The position numbers were made by a program, and so were the translations under genes. Positions 53,732 through 64,000 of a stretch of 64,000 nt of DNA are shown piece after piece. The DNA comes from Gonocerus acuteangulatus (Eukaryota > Arthropoda > Insecta > Hemiptera > Coreidae). Within the stretch, counting starts at the first letter, position 1. The number at the start of each line of letters is the position of its first letter. The stretch lies in contig OX328132.1 in NCBI GenBank assembly GCA_946811695.1, forward strand, positions 96,057,456 through 96,121,455, read 5' to 3'. The notes under the pieces were generated by a model. The model saw only the letters and a list, made by a program, of their open reading frames with translations. It was not told the origin of the DNA and did no database searches.

Positions 53732-53885
53732 GTGACTAATAAGGCTATGGGTTCGACTCCCACTTCAGGCAGTGGCTTTTCTTTTAAGTAAAGAAAAGGC
53801 ATTAGCCCTATCGTGGCTAAAAAGAGATGGTGACCTGTTGATGACCCGTCCAAAAAATCGTTATTATGTATAAGTAGATGTTAAT
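53732..53885 (+). mobile_element. SINE2, head partly deleted
   Basis: GGTGGCCGTGACTAATAAGG, B box GGGTTCGACTCCC, AAGGCATTAGCCCTATCGTG and a decayed tail. The segment between the A and B boxes is shortened. Confidence 0.75.
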
Positions 53886-54143
53886 GTGAATACATAAGTA
53901 ATTATCAAAGAAGAGAAATTAATATTAGTCCCTTTTTCTTTTACTTTTTTTTGTGAGCACCCGCAACGAAGGCGATTCGCCTAAATACACGTATAAAATA
54001 TAAAAAGGGAATACATATTCAACCAGTTATATTATAATTATAAATCTATAATAATTAACATTTTACATAATAATTATAAATCCGGTTACGATATAGTACA
54101 ATTAAACAATTTTACAATTATTAAGAATACATTATCAGTTATA

Positions 54144-55167
54144 CTAATATGTTGAAATTTTTGTTGCGCTTAGAGTAAAGGAAGGGTTAGAATAAAATAT
54201 TTTATTAACAGACAAAAAAAGTTTTGGTAACTTTGTATACTTTCGTTAGTATCTCAAAAACCGTTGACAATCTTGTGAAGCGGATAATTACCATTCGAAA
54301 GCTTACTAAATGCTCTACAAAAAAAGGTTCTGAAGAAAGTTTTAATTAGGCGATGTCAATCGGAGAAATAAGTGCTTAAAACTTTAAATTAATTGATTTC
54401 GTTTATTCAAACGGTTCTTTTTGTCTGATTTACTCCTAGTTATTTTTTAATTTCTTATAGTTGGATAATGTATTTGACAATAAAACTGGTTAAGTAAAAT
54501 AACAAAAACAATTTATTGTTAGAAATATAGATTTCCAAGATTCCAAGACCTTGTAACTAGCGGGACCAAGTGTTAGCCGACCCTACACACAGGAATGGCG
54601 TTAGTGACCTTAAGGGTTGACACGTCATTATAATAATTAATTAAAAAAAAAAGACTGGCGGAACCAAAAGAATAACTGCTTCTATTTTAATCTTTCCAAA
54701 TTAGACTAGGGATATGAACGGAACCGCACTAAGATGATGCAGTTCCTGCGTGACGGACTTTTTACCGACTGTATAAGTAGTGCATTATAACTTGATGTGT
54801 AATATACTTCATAATATTTGTATTCATTTCTGTGTGAATTTCTAATAATAAATTTAATATTTTAAGTAATTAGTAGATAGCATTAAATCATAATTATCAT
54901 TATATCCTAAATTATGTCTTAGGATTTTAAGCATGTAAGTAAGTATTCTTAAAAATGTATTCTTCATAATAACATTCATCAGAACCTTTTTTGTAGAGCA
55001 TTTAGTAAACTTTCTAATGGTATTCTTCCGTTTACCAAGATTCTCAACCTTTTTCGAGATATTAAAGAAAGTATACTAAGTTACCAAAACATTTTATGTC
55101 TGTTAATAAAATATTTTACTCTAACCCTTCCTTAACTCCAAACGTAACTAAAATTTCAACATATTAG
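54144..55167. mobile_element. 1.02-kb foldback with ~205-bp arms carrying the 4.2-kb repeat
   Basis: CTAATATGTTGAAATTT (54,144) mirrors AAATTTCAACATATTAG (55,167). Pairs include AAGGAAGGGTTAGA with TCTAACCCTTCCTT, AAATATTTTATTAACAGACA with TGTCTGTTAATAAAATATTT, and ACTAAATGCTCTACAAAAAA with its reverse. The interior (54,345-54,765) is the repeat also at 4,180-4,720, including the 40-nt module. Confidence 0.88.
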
Positions 55168-55580
55168 TTTTAATGAAAGTAGAACATGCAGAAAATGTTT
55201 CAACTCAATCCCATGATTCTAAGTACCCAAACCAAAAACGGTATTCAAAAAATATTTTTCCAATTTTCTCGAAAACGGTTAAAGCTATCGTCTTGAAAAT
55301 GGTTTCATTCGTTTTCCTAGCCCAAGAAGCATATAAAACGAGTACTCATAAGCTTATGAACTCAAAAACGTAAGCGTTACGATTTTTTTGCGCGAATTTC
55401 GCCCCAAACGCCATCTTCCAGTAGGCGGATTTTGCTGGTTAACGAACTTGACCTTTCAAATTGGACGACGGATTTTTGTACCAAATTTCATCAAAATCGG
55501 ACCATTCGTCTGGGAGCTACAGAGCGAAGAGACAAATATACATATACATACATATATATATACACACAAATTTTAACCAC
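55168..55580 (+). repeat. Repeat debris ending in LINE-tail-like unit
   Basis: 55,445-55,545 holds CCAAATTTCATCAAAATCGG and CTACAGAGCGAAGAGACAAA, inverted at 4,083-4,175. It is followed by a TA/CA-rich tract. Confidence 0.6.
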
Positions 55581-56367
55581 TATCATTTTCGGGGTCTCTA
55601 TGGGTTCTGAAACCCAAAAATTTCCTAGTCGGCACTTCCGGATTGCGTGTTGAGATCAACCTTATAAGGGGGGTTCCTCCCTATGGGGGAGGGAGGAACC
55701 GCGCTAAAAGAACTAGATATTATGCAAGTTTTTTATTATTATAAAATATTTGTTTAGGTCGTCTATGGATATATCTTACTAATGGCTTCTTATTATAGTT
55801 TCTGATTTGTATTATACAACTATTTTTATTGATATTACATTAATAAAACAAAGACTTTTTGAATTAGGTGTGGATCAGTGTTTTACTGGTAGTAACATTG
55901 GTTGGCGAATGAAGTTTTATAAGTTTAAATCTTATTTCCGGAAGAGATGAAGAGGCAATTTTGAAGCATTGGTCTTCGCCGATGAGAAAGTTAATGAGAG
56001 CGGATATTTCAAGATCGATACCCTTCAACTATTAAAGAGCTTTGCTATCTTACGCACACTTCATCAGACCTGATTGCGGTCTAATTAAACTGTAATAGAG
56101 ACGCTGAGGAAATTCTTAAGCAAGGCAATTTCGTCCAGTTCCCCATGAAATGATCTCAGAAATTGAATTCTTAAAAAAAAAAAATATCAAAATCTTAAGG
56201 GAAGATAAAAAATGTATAAAGAAACCCATCCTTCATGATAAGCGAACCCAAAAGAAAATTAGATGCTATACTTTGAAATTGATTGAAATCAAGATTCTCC
56301 TTTATAAATTTTAATCTTTTTGATTGAAAATATATCTAGAAAAGACATTTTTTATATATAACCTAGA

Positions 56368-56370
<3 letters not shown>
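55581..56370. other. Intergenic, no gene recognised
   Basis: Nothing recognised. Confidence 0.5.

Positions 56371-56443
<73 letters not shown>
56371..56443. repeat. (TA)n microsatellite
   Basis: About 73 bp of TA, then GATATAG. Confidence 0.97.
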
Positions 56444-56445
<2 letters not shown>

Positions 56446-56523
56446 TATAGCCTCGCTCTGAGAACACTAATACGTCTTCAACAATCGTCCCTATTAACTT
56501 GGACATGAGCATACAAGCGCTTG

Positions 56524-56669
56524 AGACTGAAGGAATTATCGCTTATCTGCATTTTTTGTTTTTTTTGTTTTATAAATAAATAAATGGAGGCCTAATGAAT
56601 TCAAAGTCCTGCATTTATTTATTTATACAAAAATAAATAAATGCAGATAAGCGATAATTCCTTCAGTCT
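56524..56669. repeat. 146-bp hairpin with perfect 29-bp outer arms
   Basis: AGACTGAAGGAATTATCGCT plus TATCTGCAT (56,524-56,552) is the exact reverse complement of 56,641-56,669. Inner (AAAT)n segments pair loosely. The centre is GGCCTAATGAATTC. Confidence 0.95.
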
Positions 56670-57180
56670 GATCGAACATATTTTCCTCCGTTTCGATTGT
56701 GCTAACTAGGTGGACAAAAGACATGTTCAGAATTCTGTAATTTGGTATTAGAATGATGTAAACAATGCACCGAAACATTGTAGTATAGTATTTGTTTAGG
56801 TCTGAAACAGTCCTCCTTGTGAGTAATAAGGTCTAAAGGTATGAATCCGTATCACATTGAAGAAATCAGTTGAATTCCTTACATAATTTCTAACACACAA
56901 ATCCAAGTCTTGTTAATTTTATAATAATTAATTGTTGGAGATGGATATTATTTATGCTGTTAAGTGCTGATTTTTCTCTATTAAATAATTCTGACTCATA
57001 ATCAAACAATATTAAAAAACGTTTTTAAGATGAACGGATGATTCTTTCCATGATTCATAACTTAAACGGGATAGTAATGACTTGTACCCATTTATACACG
57101 GGCTAATTTTTTTATATCTATGGGAACCCTTCCCATTTATAATAAAATGTGTTTCAGCCAGCACACTCGAGTACAACATT
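56670..57180. other. Intergenic, no gene recognised
   Basis: AT-rich. Nothing recognised. Confidence 0.5.
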
Positions 57181-57203
57181 TTTTTTTTTTTTTTTAATTT
57201 TAG

Positions 57204-57480
57204 AGTACTTTATTTCGAGGAGGTATGTTTTTGAAACATGGTTGAAGCACCTAACGGAAGATAAGAACTCATTACTCTTTAAGTTCCTCTCGTCCAAATT
57301 TAATTTGGAAACCCTTACCAGCGACTCTGATAGGAAAATCAAACTGATGTTGGCAAGCTATGCCTCCAAAATTTTTGATAAATGGATTGCTGCGGGAATA
57401 TCAAAGCAGTGTTTTTTGGGAAATAACAAAAATTGGTTAGATGAAGAGATAAACTTCGAGGCTCAACGTACTGTGCCCAT
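57204..57480 (+). CDS. Candidate exon, unrecognised protein
   Basis: A T18 polypyrimidine tract and AATTTTAG at 57,180-57,203 form a good splice acceptor. The frame then reads YFISRRYVFETWLKHLTEDK, NSLLFKFLSSKFNLE, SDSDRKIKLMLASYASKIFD, KWIAAGISKQCF and NNKNWLDEEINFEAQ. It has a balanced amphipathic composition and no stops up to the repeat that starts near 57,475. It could be a host exon or part of an old transposon protein. No family is recognised. The frame's last ~20 codons belong to the repeat. Confidence 0.33.
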
Positions 57481-57740
57481 GGACGTAAATAAGGGGAGAC
57501 TGCAGACCCCTCCCCCTGACATCGGTAAAAATGTGTCATAAAAACTTTCAAAATAAATTAAATGAGATCACTTAGTTCAGAAAAATAATTTCTTTTGAGT
57601 GTTATAGCGTTTAAATTGGCTAACTATTCCAAGTTCTGGATTGTTAGTATTCCATATCCCCCAAATGCTCTCGGCCCCCCCCCCAAATTCTCCCAGCCCC
57701 TACCGAAATTATTTTGTATATACGACTATGACTGCGCCGC
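57475..57740 (+). repeat. C-rich dispersed repeat, inverted copy of 7,215-7,455
   Basis: CCCATGGACGTAAATAAGG, GACCCCTCCCCCTGACATCG, ATCGGTAAAAATGTGTCAT, TCCAAGTTCTGGATTGTTAG and CCGAAATTATTTTG mirror the first copy. Confidence 0.72.
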
Positions 57741-58199
57741 GACCTTCCACATCGTTTCACTAAAGTAGGAAGACCGCGGAGAAACTTTGACGAGGCATCG
57801 TATGAAACATAAAACAAAACAAAAAAAAAAAGCGTACAGTTGAGGACGTCGTTCAATCACGCAGTGTTGCAGAGTTAGTGACTGCTTTAGAAGTCGCAGC
57901 ATGCGTAGAACGGAAACGAAACACTGCCAATTAGAAGATAAATGAATGCCCAGTAGCTGCTTCTTCTTCTAAATGTAATTTAATAGTATTAGGTAGTTTA
58001 TTATATTATTAAGTAGATTAGGCTGTAATTTTTTTTTGTTTCAAATGAAGATATACTTTTGTTTTTAAGTTTCCCACTTATTATCCTCGCAATCCTCATT
58101 GATTCAATTTTTAATTAATAAAATTGTTTTGGAATTATATGTCTTGATTGGTCGATACAGATGTAAAATGCACGAAAAATAATTTTGTCCAGCTAGATT
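57741..58199. other. Intergenic, no gene recognised
   Basis: Nothing recognised. Confidence 0.45.
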
Positions 58200-58395
58200 C
58201 GTGAAACGACACACTGTGGGCCGCCTGAACAGACTGACAAGCCATCCGGAATATATACACGTTCAGGCGACTGGCTTTCTGGCGGACTGTTCAGGCCAAA
58301 CTGACAGACCTGCCTGACCGCCTGTAGCTTGCTTATATTTTTGATTTTCCTCCGGCCGACTGAAGTGTCTTAACTGATAGACCGGCCGGAATATA
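58200..58395. repeat. CAGGC-rich segment related to the palindrome flanks
   Basis: 58,255-58,330 (CGTTCAGGCGACTGGCTTTC, GGACTGTTCAGGCC, CTGCCTGACCG) matches 61,020-61,095 in direct orientation and 58,880-58,945 inverted. Third copy of the sequence flanking the inner mariner-like element. Confidence 0.75.
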
Positions 58396-58614
58396 CAGGG
58401 TGTCCCACATTGAGATGTCATAACTTTAGGGGTTCATTCTACATCTCATTTGTAGTTCAGGGGCGCAGAAATGAGCGTTCTATGTCAACATGCAGAGGAG
58501 CTACTCAAACTTTTGTCTTTTTTAAAAACTACTGGCTTTTCTAAAGAAAAACTGAGTTTTCGGAATTTCTGATCAATGCAACGTGAACAAAGACCACATT
58601 TTTGGAATCTACAT
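58396..58614 (+). mobile_element. Truncated mariner-like arm
   Basis: CAGGGTGTCCCACATTGAG through CCACATTTTTGGAATCTACA. Same arm as 58,951 onward but without the SINE2 tail insertion, and cut at the start of the palindrome. Confidence 0.85.
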
Positions 58615-59095
58615 TGTACATTAGTTTTTTCAATTTCTCATGATCTTGCGAAGCACGCCATCACTCAAAACCACACATTTAATTTCGATGACACAACAAT
58701 TGTCTCTAAAGGAAGAAACAAAAAAAAAACATCAGATGACTTGATTTAGCAAGTTTTTGATTTCCACTCTTATAAAACTAGGGGATATTTTGCTCACGCT
58801 CCAACACACGCAGAAGCACATAGCACGTCTACACCCAACCGTGGTTGATAAATTATCAGCTGATTACTAAAGCAGGCTACACACGGTCAGGCATGCCTGC
58901 CAGTTAGACCTGAACAGTCTGCCGTAAAGCCGGTCCCCTGAACGTTTATACAGGGTGTCCCACATTGAGGTGTCATAACTTTAGGGGTTTATTCTGCACC
59001 TCATTTGTAGTTCAGGGATGCAGAAATGAGCGTTCTATCTCAACATGCAGAGGAGCTACTCAAACATTTGTCTTTCAAAAACAACTGGCTTTTCC

Positions 59096-59146
59096 GTCCT
59101 AAAATTCGCAGTTAATAATAAATGGACGTTAAAATTTAAATAAATA
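59096..59146 (+). mobile_element. SINE2 tail inside the left palindrome arm
   Basis: CCGTCCTAAAATTCGCAGTT, AATGGACGTTAAAATTTAAA. The mirror copy is at 60,823-60,877. Absent from the arms at 34,560 and 58,396. Confidence 0.85.
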
Positions 59147-59501
59147 CTACTGGCTTTTCTAAAGAAAAACTGAGTTTTCGGAATTTCTGATCAATGCATT
59201 GTAAATAAAGACCACATTTTTGGAATGTACATTAAATTTCCAATAAGAATCACCCGTTATCAAAATATTACCATGCAAATTAAGAGCTATATTCAAAGGC
59301 ATATAGATGAGAACTTTTAATACATATTAGTTTTTTTATTAAATTATTCAATATTTTCTTAATCAGTTATTTTTATACTTAGAGGTTTGCCTCCCCCTCA
59401 AAAGTTGCATTATTTGATAAGGTACAAAATGGTACCTCATAGTTTTAAAAACAAATCTATTTCAATCTATTTTTTTCTGATTTCTAAGTCAAATCCAATT
59501 A

Positions 59502-59909
59502 ATGTGCATGAATAAGCCATTCTTAACAAATTCTTTGATTTCATGCGATGATGGTGATGTCCCATCCTTCCCAAACTACATGAGGTTTATAACACAAGCC
59601 CGTCTACCAAATAACAACTCAATCTGGTTTCAAATAGTCGGTTGCCCAGCTCATAATGGACGCGTGGTGACGGAATGGCTGAAGAGTGAATTCCCTAATC
59701 GTTGTATCGGCCACTATGGACCAGTTCGTTTACCTCCTGATCTGAATCCTCTAGATTTCCATGTATTGGGAATATTGAAGAGAAGAGTGTATTAAGAGCC
59801 CGTGACGACGAAAGAGGAACTCATCAACAGGATCCAGGAGCAGAGCCAGCTCATGAGATCTCAAAGACAAGAAGTCTTTCCTAATGCCGTGGATTCAGTT
59901 AGATGTTAA
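59502..59909 (+). pseudogene. IS630/Tc1-mariner-type transposase, C-terminal half
   Basis: The frame reads WFQIVGCPAHNGRVVTEWL, KSEFPNRCIGHYGPVRLPP, DLNPLDFHVLGILKRRVY, stop, EPVTTKEELINRIQEQ, FPNAVDSVRC, stop at 59,909. The usual catalytic 'QxDGxPAH' Asp is replaced by Val (QIVGCPAH), and two residues are lost before DLNP (RSPDLNP normally). VY-stop-EP is a nonsense change in the tail. The N-terminal DNA-binding half is missing. It sits off-centre in the palindrome, with a ~60-bp inverted duplicate at 60,349-60,408. Non-functional. Confidence 0.85.
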
Positions 59910-60822
59910 GCTTATATTTGTAGACATTTTGAAAATCTACTGGACAAATAGTTATTAGTCCACAGTAATAACCATTTTTCTCCCCATAGATTTCTATACA
60001 GTTTTCCTAGGAAAACGAGATAACAGTTTAAGCAACTTTTGAGGGTGCCCTTCATTTAAATGGATTTTTTTTTTCGCTTTTTATCTACAGGAAGGTGTTT
60101 TTGGTATACAATTTCAAATCATTGTAATGTATAGCCCAGTTTACTTATAAGCAGAAATTTAATTAAATAGTATAGAATCAATATTAACAAGACCCTCAAG
60201 GCATAACCATATAATACATGTATTCATTGTATTTACAATAATGGTATTTATTACAGATATGTTCTTCTAAATTCGTTCAGCCTTGATTCCGAATTGTCCT
60301 CCTATCCTTATTCAGACCAAAAAGTGTGTGTACGCAGTGTGGGAATGGTTCTGAAATTCACTGTTCAGCCATTCCGTCACCACTCGTCCATTATCAGCTG
60401 GGCAACCATGCATTTAAAAGAATTAAAGAATTTGTTCAGAATGGCTCCTTCACGCTGAAGCTTATTTATTGGTTTTGACTAGAAAAACAGAAAAAAATAG
60501 ATTGAAATAGATTTGTTTTTAAAACTATGAGGTACCATTGTGTACCTTATTAAATAATGCAACTTTTGAGGGGGAGGCAAACCTCTAAGTATAAAAATAA
60601 CTGATTAAGAAAATATTGAATAATTTAATAAAAAACTAATATGTATTAAACGTTCTCATCTATATGCCTTTGAATATAGCTCTTAATTTGCATGGTAATA
60701 TTTCGATAACGGGTGTTTCTTATTGGAAATTTAATGTAGATTCCAAAAATGTGGTCTTTATTTACAATGCATTGATCAGAAATTCCGAAAACTCAGTTTT
60801 TCTTTAGAAAAGCCAGTAGTAT

Positions 60823-60877
60823 TTATTTAAATTTTAACGTCCATTTATTATTAACTGCGAATTTTAGGACGGAAAAG
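60823..60877 (-). mobile_element. SINE2 tail inside the right palindrome arm
   Basis: Mirror of 59,096-59,146 at the corresponding position in the other arm. Confidence 0.85.
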
Positions 60878-61375
60878 CCAGTTGTTTTTGAAAGACAAAT
60901 GTTTGAGTAGCTCCTCTGCATGTTGAGATAGAACGCTCATTTCTGCCTCCCTCAACTACAAATGAGGTGCAGAATAAACCCCTAAAGTTATGACACCTCA
61001 ATGTGGGACAACCTGTATAAACGTTCAGGCGACCGGCTTTACGGCAGACTGTTCAGGTCTAACTGGCAGGCATGCCTGACCGTGTGTAGCCTGCTTTAGT
61101 AATCAGCTGATAATTTATCAACCACGGTTGGGTGTAGACGTGCTAAGTGCTTCTGCGTGTGTTGGAGCGTGAGCAAAATATCCCCTAGTTTTATAAGAGT
61201 GGAAATCAAAAACTTGCTAAATCAAGTCATCTGATGTTTTTTTTTGTTTCTTCCTTTAGAGACAATTGTTGTGTCATCGAAGTTAAATGTGTGGTTTTGA
61301 GTGTTGGCGTGCTTTGCAAGATCACGAGAAATTGAAAAAACTAATGTACAATTCTACAGTATTTTAAGACACACA

Positions 61376-61377
<2 letters not shown>

Positions 61378-61459
<82 letters not shown>

Positions 61460-61460
61460 A
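61378..61460. repeat. (TA)n-(CA)n microsatellite
   Basis: About 68 bp of TA followed by CACACACACAC. Confidence 0.97.
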
Positions 61461-61958
61461 GTTGTTACGAAAGTTAAAATCATTAAAACCACATTCACTG
61501 CTGAATTGGTGTTTTAGTGTGTGCTCGATAAGTTCTGTCACACGGCATTCTTTCAGCAATTCGCCTATACTATTCGAATAAATATAGCCGTTGCCAATCA
61601 GCTGCTTAAAATAGATAGTTGGAAGGTTAAAAATCTCAGGAACTCCATTTCTTATCTTGTAGTTATCGATTTGCCACGGCCATATGATTAATAAATAACA
61701 GAATAGATGCCAACTTTGAGCTTCCTACTTCATGCTCACGTGAGATTATTTACGGTTCACTGAAAATGACCTTTTATGTTGTAAAATAATAATTGAGTAA
61801 TAAAGTTACTCAATGATGATGTGAATGCTTTTAGTCTTAGTTTGAAGTTTGGTATTCGAAATGAGTGATGTAAAACAACTAAGTTTTATGAGATTTTGGC
61901 GCACCTATGAGTTTCAGGCGGGAAAACTTACCCTACAAAATAGGTAGAAGTAGAATAT
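61461..61958. other. Intergenic, no gene recognised
   Basis: Nothing recognised. Confidence 0.5.
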
Positions 61959-61959
61959 C

Positions 61960-62105
61960 TATATATATATATATATATATAAATTACGTGTCTGTCTGTT
62001 TTTGTTTGTTTGTTCCTTATACAAATCTACACCGTTTGACCGATTTTGACCAAACTTGGCACACAGGTAGGCCTTGATACGAGAAATCTCCTAGGCTAGG
62101 TCAAA
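61960..62105 (-). repeat. LINE-tail-like unit with TA tract
   Basis: TATATA tract, then ATTACGTGTCTGTCTG, TTGTTCCTTATACAAATCTA, GACCGATTTTGACCAAACTT and CTCCTAGGCTAGGTCAAAAT. Inverted copy of 41,235-41,395. Confidence 0.8.
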
Positions 62106-62750
62106 ATAGTCAAATTTCTAAATTTGGTCATTTTCTAAAATTTTTTGGTTATTTTCTAAATTTATAGTGTATGAAATGGACAATTGGAGTCATAATGAAG
62201 AACGAAAGTGCTGGACGTATGGTTCTAAAGCTCTGTTGAACCTAGAAATTTCATATTCTTTAAATGTATATTTTATGAAATGGATAAGGGGAGTCATAAT
62301 GAAGAACGAATGGGCTATACGGATGCTTCTAAAACTCTGTTGAGCCTAGCAGTTTAAGATTTTCTGCATATAGTTTATGAAATGGATAAAGGGAGTTATA
62401 ATGCAGAACGAATGGGATATATGCATGGTTCTAAAGCTCTGTTGGGCCAAAATAGTTAACGCTTCAGTGGTTGCACCTAGTCTGTGAGAGACACTGTGTT
62501 CATTATGCATGTCTTTGTCATGCAACTTCTAATTGTGTGATTATTATTACTTCGTATTAAATAATTCTAGATTACTTAGTGAAAAGTAAATACAGATTAT
62601 TAGTTATAGGATTAATTAGGCGCTGAATATGGCTAGGGGTCTCTCACATCTGGTATATTGAACATGACACAGCAGAAAAATAAGAGAACAGAGGACACGA
62701 AAAATACTATATTAAGCCATATATTTCTTTCAATTTTCTCCGTGCCTTAC
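62106..62750. repeat. Three loose ~110-120-bp units, no gene
   Basis: GAAATGGA[C/T]AA...GGAGT[C/T]ATAATG[A/C]AGAACGAA...GGTTCTAAA[G/A]CTCTGTTG recurs near 62,174, 62,278 and 62,383. The remainder is AT-rich. Confidence 0.7.
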
Positions 62751-62754
62751 TTAT

Positions 62755-63660
62755 TAAGGGGCATAAAACTATCAATGGAGCAGGAGCAGGGGTCTGGAGT
62801 GGGAGAGAGGATTGCTTAAGGCTACAAATTTCCCTTGGAAAAACCTCAACTGTTTTCCAGGCAGAGATAGACGCCACCCTTGCGGCGGCCCACAGTATGG
62901 TTGAGAAGGGGGCCTGTGGGAAGAAGATAAATATCCTTAAGGACAGTCAGGCTGCATGTAAAGCACTGAGGAGTTAGGAGATCAACTCTAGAGTGGTGGA
63001 CGAGTGTCAATCAGGGCTTAATCAGTTGGCAATAAACAAAAAGGTTGTCATTTATTGGGTACCAGGGCATAGAGTCATCCCAGGCAATGAGAGGAGAGAC
63101 AGGCTGGCAGGGGCAGGCGCGGAAGTGGCGCCTGTGGGCCCAATGCCTTTTGTGGGTCTATCAATGGCCTGTGCCAGGGGAGCAATAACAGCAAGAGCCA
63201 AAAAGGAGTTTGGAAAATTTTGGGAGGGCCAGAAAATAACCCATACGAACTCCTTTATAGATCTCAAAAAATTGGGTAAGAAGGATATTTTTCTGGATAT
63301 GACCAGAAGAGACCTGTGGGAGACGGTTGCAACGGTCTCAGGTCATTGTACAATGAATAAGCATATGTACGTTATGAAAATGAGGTCTTAGCCGGTATGC
63401 AGGTGGTGCAAGGAAAAGGAGGAGACACACAAGCATGTTACATTTGAGTGTGTAGCATTGGAGAGGAGGCGATTCCTGCATTTTGGTAGCCTTGGAGCGG
63501 ATGAAACCTGGAGGTCGGCTGAAGTCTGGCAGTATCTGAAATTCATCAGGAGCTTGAGAGAAGCCTAAGCAGGCACACAGGACTCGCAAAATAGGACAAC
63601 GGCCGAGGTGCACCCCGCGCTTGCGGGGGTATTTGAGTCAAACCTAATCTAATCTAGTCT
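62755..63660 (+). pseudogene. LINE RNase H domain and 3' end (I/LOA-type)
   Basis: One frame, from about 62,755, reads INGAGAGVWSG, STVFQAEIDATLAAAHSM, INILKDSQAACKAL, stop, then VIYWVPGHRVIPGNERRDRL: the RNase H catalytic E (FQAE), D (LKDSQAA) and H (WVPGH..I.GNE..D.LA). After a second stop at 63,391, VCRWCKEKEETHKHVTFECV gives the C-x2-C...H-x4-C knuckle that closes I/LOA/R1-type ORF2 proteins. It ends at TAA 63,568. Both internal stops are TAG in the same frame, so only point mutations broke it. The 3' UTR ends in CCTAATCTAATCTAG, and the next insertion target (TTAA) follows at once. 5'-truncated. Confidence 0.82.
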
Positions 63661-63662
63661 AT

Positions 63663-64000
63663 TAAAGGGTAGTACTACATTGTGCGATCAAAATCAAAGT
63701 AATTTTCTTGAATTTATAAATAAGAAATAAATCAATATTTTTCAATTCTTTATATCAAATGTTTTATATGGGATGTTAAAGTGTCCACAAAAATACGTTT
63801 CAGTTCTTCGAAAAAAATAATGGTGGCGCGTTGTCTGACGAACCGAAACCCTCTTTATTCACGGGCGATTGTTTGCAGGCGCCAATTTTTAATCTAGAAC
63901 GAAAAACTAAAATTATTTAAAAAGCAGAAGGTTACATCTAGTAAAGTAGGTAGGATTTTTAAGAAATATTTATTTTTTCGAAAGTGTCAACAATGATTCA
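63663..64000 (+). mobile_element. Second piggyBac-like copy, 5' part, cut by window end
   Basis: TTAA|AGGGTAGTACTACATTG, then TCAAAATCAAAGT, GTTTTATATGGGATGTTAAA, TGGTGGCGC and TTTTTAAGAAATAT match 50,329-50,680 in the same orientation. Its transposase would lie beyond the right edge. Confidence 0.8.

Larger units (their letters stand above)
58951..61015. mobile_element. Mariner/IS630-like element within the palindrome
   Basis: TA|CAGGGTGTCCCACATTGAGG on the left and CCTCAATGTGGGACAACCTG|TA on the right. The arms continue inverted for ~550 bp around a decayed transposase. The 34,560 and 58,396 copies are solo arms of the same family. Confidence 0.88.
58615..61350. repeat. 2.74-kb near-palindrome with ~0.9-kb arms
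   Basis: TGTACATTAGTTTTTTCAAT at 58,615 mirrors ATTGAAAAAACTAATGTACA ending at 61,350. The mirror continues through flank sequence (58,615-58,950 with 61,016-61,350), the CAGGGTG ends of an inner element (58,951 and 61,015), a SINE2 tail (59,096-59,146 with 60,823-60,877), and part of the transposase (59,638-59,697 with 60,349-60,408). Only 59,698-60,348 is clearly single-copy. Confidence 0.93.

Noticed and set aside
63052..63613. Minus-strand ORFs near the right end
   Set aside because: Antisense to the RNase H LINE remnant.

Overview
The window is AT-rich, intron-and-repeat-dominated nuclear DNA of an animal. The transposon types fit an insect or other arthropod: a Jockey-type LINE, tRNA-derived SINEs, piggyBac, many mariner/IS630-like ends reading CAGGGTG, hAT-like MITEs, and long (TA)n tracts. 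Nothing resembles bacterial gene organisation, CRISPR or a virus, and I cannot name the species. No complete host gene is visible. The only candidate host pieces are two TATA/initiator promoters (about 5,210-5,423 and 18,197-18,375) and a few possible exons (about 11,015-11,167 minus, 37,910-38,238, 57,204-57,470), all weak.

Layout. 1-3,000: a 163-bp satellite that runs off the left edge and decays rightward, then dispersed repeats. 3,100-5,000: an R2-like LINE endonuclease remnant and a nested tRNA-SINE. 5,200-9,000: promoter-like patch, AT-rich spacer, and a 565-bp foldback. 9,000-15,100: a possible old TTAA element, SINE debris, a ~510-bp tandem duplication, an internally deleted mariner-like element and a LINE nuclease-like remnant. 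16,500-26,960: MITEs, several foldbacks, a ~31-bp minisatellite, a SINE with target-site duplication, a pogo-like remnant and a 1.1-kb mariner-type foldback. 27,700-36,000: a 114-bp array, two SINE families, a hAT-like MITE with an 8-bp duplication, and a solo mariner arm. 36,400-41,400: an L2/CR1-like RT remnant, mariner fragments, and a hairpin element built of exact 21-nt units. 42,500-45,850: the best-preserved autonomous element, a Jockey-type LINE on the minus strand, broken by two frameshifts and a stop. 47,200-52,700: SINE, hAT-like MITE, a 126-bp array, and a piggyBac remnant in which one 43-residue piece of the catalytic domain is repeated eight times. 53,600-64,000: SINE debris, foldbacks, a 2.7-kb palindrome around a broken mariner-like transposase, an RNase H LINE end, and the start of a second piggyBac copy.

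The genes do not form a working pathway. The window is a record of transposon insertion, inverted duplication and tandem amplification. The most unusual structures are the eightfold in-frame piggyBac repeat (51,148-52,179), the 126-bp array whose every unit ends in that element's terminal sequence (49,725-50,346), the 21-nt-phased hairpin (39,835-40,755), the 2.7-kb palindrome (58,615-61,350), and recurrent hammerhead-like motifs. All alignments were made by eye; no database or folding program was used.
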